From Hyphomicrobiales bacterium (GTDB taxonomy: Bacteria; Pseudomonadota; Alphaproteobacteria; Rhizobiales; Rhizobiaceae): 64,000 nucleotides of DNA. Positions 63,004-64,000 of this stretch are shown piece by piece. The notes beneath the pieces were generated by a model, which was not told the DNA's origin, made no database searches, and saw only the letters and a list, made by a program, of their open reading frames with translations. Made by a program: the position numbers and the translations under genes. Each line of letters opens with the position of its first letter. Position 1 is the first letter of the stretch. The stretch spans positions 124,001 through 188,000 of the forward strand of contig UCJD01000023.1 of the NCBI GenBank assembly GCA_900472605.1, read 5' to 3'.

Positions 63004-63561
63004 ATGAGAAAGCTTGTGGTCTGGAATCTGATGACGCTTGACGGCTATTTCGAGGGTACGAAGCCCTGGGATATCGAGTTTCACAACCTCGCCTGGGGTC
63101 CTGAACTCGAGACATATTCCGAACAGTTCGGCACGGAGGGCGACCTGCTGGTTTTCGGCCGCAAGACCTATGAAGGCATGGCCGCTTACTGGACGACGGC
63201 CGAGGGCGAGGAGACAGTCAAGAACTACATGAACAGCATCGCCAAGATTGCGGTTTCTCGAACCTTGAAGACGGCAGACTGGAACAACACGCGCGTCGTC
63301 AGCGATCCGGTGGCTGAACTGCAGAAGCTCAAAGCCGAGGACGGGAAGACGATATTCGTCTTCGGCAGCGCCGAGCTTGCCGACAGCCTGCTTAAGGCGC
63401 GGCTGATTGACGAGATCAGGATTTGTCTGGTGCCGGTGGTTCTCGGCGGTGGCAACCCGCATTTCAAACCGGCCTCCTCACCGCTGCCACTCAGGCTCAT
63501 CGAAAGCTCGACGACGCAGAAGGGCGCCATCATCCTGCGGTATGCGCCCGTCGCCGACTGA
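63004..63561 (+). CDS. DHFR/RibD C-terminal-like reductase
   Basis: A 185-residue protein of the dihydrofolate reductase family (RibD_C type): RKLVVWNLMTLDGYFEG, LLVFGRKTYEGMAAYW, IFVFGSAELADSLLKARLID, LVPVVLGGGNPHFKP. It likely uses NADPH; substrate unknown. GGGAGTGAGA precedes ATG 63004. Confidence 0.85.
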   Translation: MRKLVVWNLMTLDGYFEGTKPWDIEFHNLAWGPELETYSEQFGTEGDLLVFGRKTYEGMAAYWTTAEGEETVKNYMNSIAKIAVSRTLKTADWNNTRVVSDPVAELQKLKAEDGKTIFVFGSAELADSLLKARLIDEIRICLVPVVLGGGNPHFKPASSPLPLRLIESSTTQKGAIILRYAPVAD

Positions 63562-63687
63562 TGCTTGGGCCAGCTGGGCGCCCTGCCCCGCTCTCGCCAC
63601 GAGATGATCACGGCTTCGTCATTGTCTAAAAACCGACCATTAACGTTTACCAGTTAGTAATCTCTCCACGTCGAGAGGTTTCTAGTC

Positions 63688-64000
63688 ATGCGTATCCGTA
63701 CTCTTCTTGCCGTCGTGATGCTGGCCGTGCTCGCCGGCTGCGCGACCGCTCCCAAACAGACCCGAAACATCTGCGCGGTGTTCGATCAGCGCGACGGCCT
63801 GTTCACCAGCTGGCAGCGCTCGGCTGAGAAGGCCGAGAAGAAATACGGCGTGCCAGTGCCGATCCTGATGGCGACGATGTATACGGAATCGGGTTTCCAG
63901 CCGAATGCGCGGCCGCCGCGCACCAAGCTCTTCGGCTTCATCCCGTGGAAACGGCAATCGACGGCCTATGGATATTCGCAGGCACTCAACGGCACCTGGG
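63688..64000 (+). CDS. Lipoprotein lytic transglycosylase, N-terminal fragment
   Basis: Partial: the first 104 residues, running off the right edge. It starts with a lipoprotein signal (MRIRTLLAVVMLAVLAGCAT; LAGC) and reaches the start of an SLT domain (VPVPILMATMYTESGFQPNA, with the catalytic Glu in YTESG). It would cleave peptidoglycan from the membrane. Confidence 0.8.
   Translation, partial: MRIRTLLAVVMLAVLAGCATAPKQTRNICAVFDQRDGLFTSWQRSAEKAEKKYGVPVPILMATMYTESGFQPNARPPRTKLFGFIPWKRQSTAYGYSQALNGTW

Noticed and set aside
1..64000. CRISPR, prophage, insertion sequence or toxin-antitoxin system
   Set aside because: No regular spaced repeats, integrase, transposase, phage structural genes or paired toxin were seen.

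Overview
This window is a GC-rich chromosomal segment from an alphaproteobacterium, most likely the family Rhizobiaceae (Rhizobium, Agrobacterium, Ensifer or a relative). The placement rests on recognisable rhizobial gene sets: murA-DUF2948-hisD-UPF0262-phosphatase-infA-maf-yacG-tRNA-Phe; a fused SecDF; DUF982 and TIGR02186 proteins; a PodJ-type polarity protein next to a fad cluster; and a globin-coupled chemotaxis receptor at the left edge. I see no prophage, insertion sequence, CRISPR array or rRNA operon. The window reads as core chromosome with some accessory islands. Both ends cut genes.

Layout. 1-5 kb: chemoreceptor fragment, a possible 37-residue membrane peptide, a GT39-type glycosyltransferase, a small XRE regulator, and a YbaL-type Kef antiporter. 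5-7.6 kb: secDF, closed by a strong terminator. 7.7-14.7 kb: a signalling island with a sensorless histidine kinase, three single-domain response regulators, a LuxR-type regulator, a membrane PAS kinase and a REC-kinase-REC hybrid. 14.7-16.3 kb: a fusion of a glyoxalase-fold dioxygenase with a serine hydrolase (MhqO + MhqD type). 16.4-20.4 kb: an AT-rich control region, then a three-gene surface-polysaccharide operon (glycosyltransferase, Wzx-like flippase, pyruvyltransferase). 20.4-21.3 kb: a DMT permease broken by a frameshift. 21.4-24 kb: small stress or unknown genes. 24.1-30.3 kb: the conserved housekeeping block, all on the minus strand, bounded by tRNA-Phe and tRNA-Thr. 30.4-32.9 kb: a run of small secreted or membrane proteins, one behind a sequence matching the general-stress EcfG promoter. 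32.9-37.8 kb: HIBCH, galE, an HD phosphohydrolase, an aminotransferase, mscL. 38-43.7 kb: a sodium-symporter-like hybrid kinase, a TetR/MFS divergent pair, cspA. 43.9-49.6 kb: a beta-oxidation operon (acyl-CoA dehydrogenase, fadA, fadJ) with palindromic repeats in both intergenic gaps and a long dyad at its promoter. 49.8-52.8 kb: a second kinase/regulator module that parallels the one at 10.5-14.7 kb. 53-64 kb: a Cys/Met gamma-lyase gene with a divergent Lrp regulator, podJ, a TerC transporter with a structured leader, a DUF922 protease, TauE/TIGR02186, a DHFR-like protein and a lytic transglycosylase fragment.

The most interesting material is regulatory: the two parallel phosphorelay modules, the dyad overlapping the fad promoter, the EcfG-type promoter in front of a small secreted protein, the structured leader of terC, and the inverted repeat pairs around fadA. 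No single locus can be declared a new system from sequence alone. The two signalling islands and the small-protein run at 30.4-32.9 kb are the least explained by known biology.
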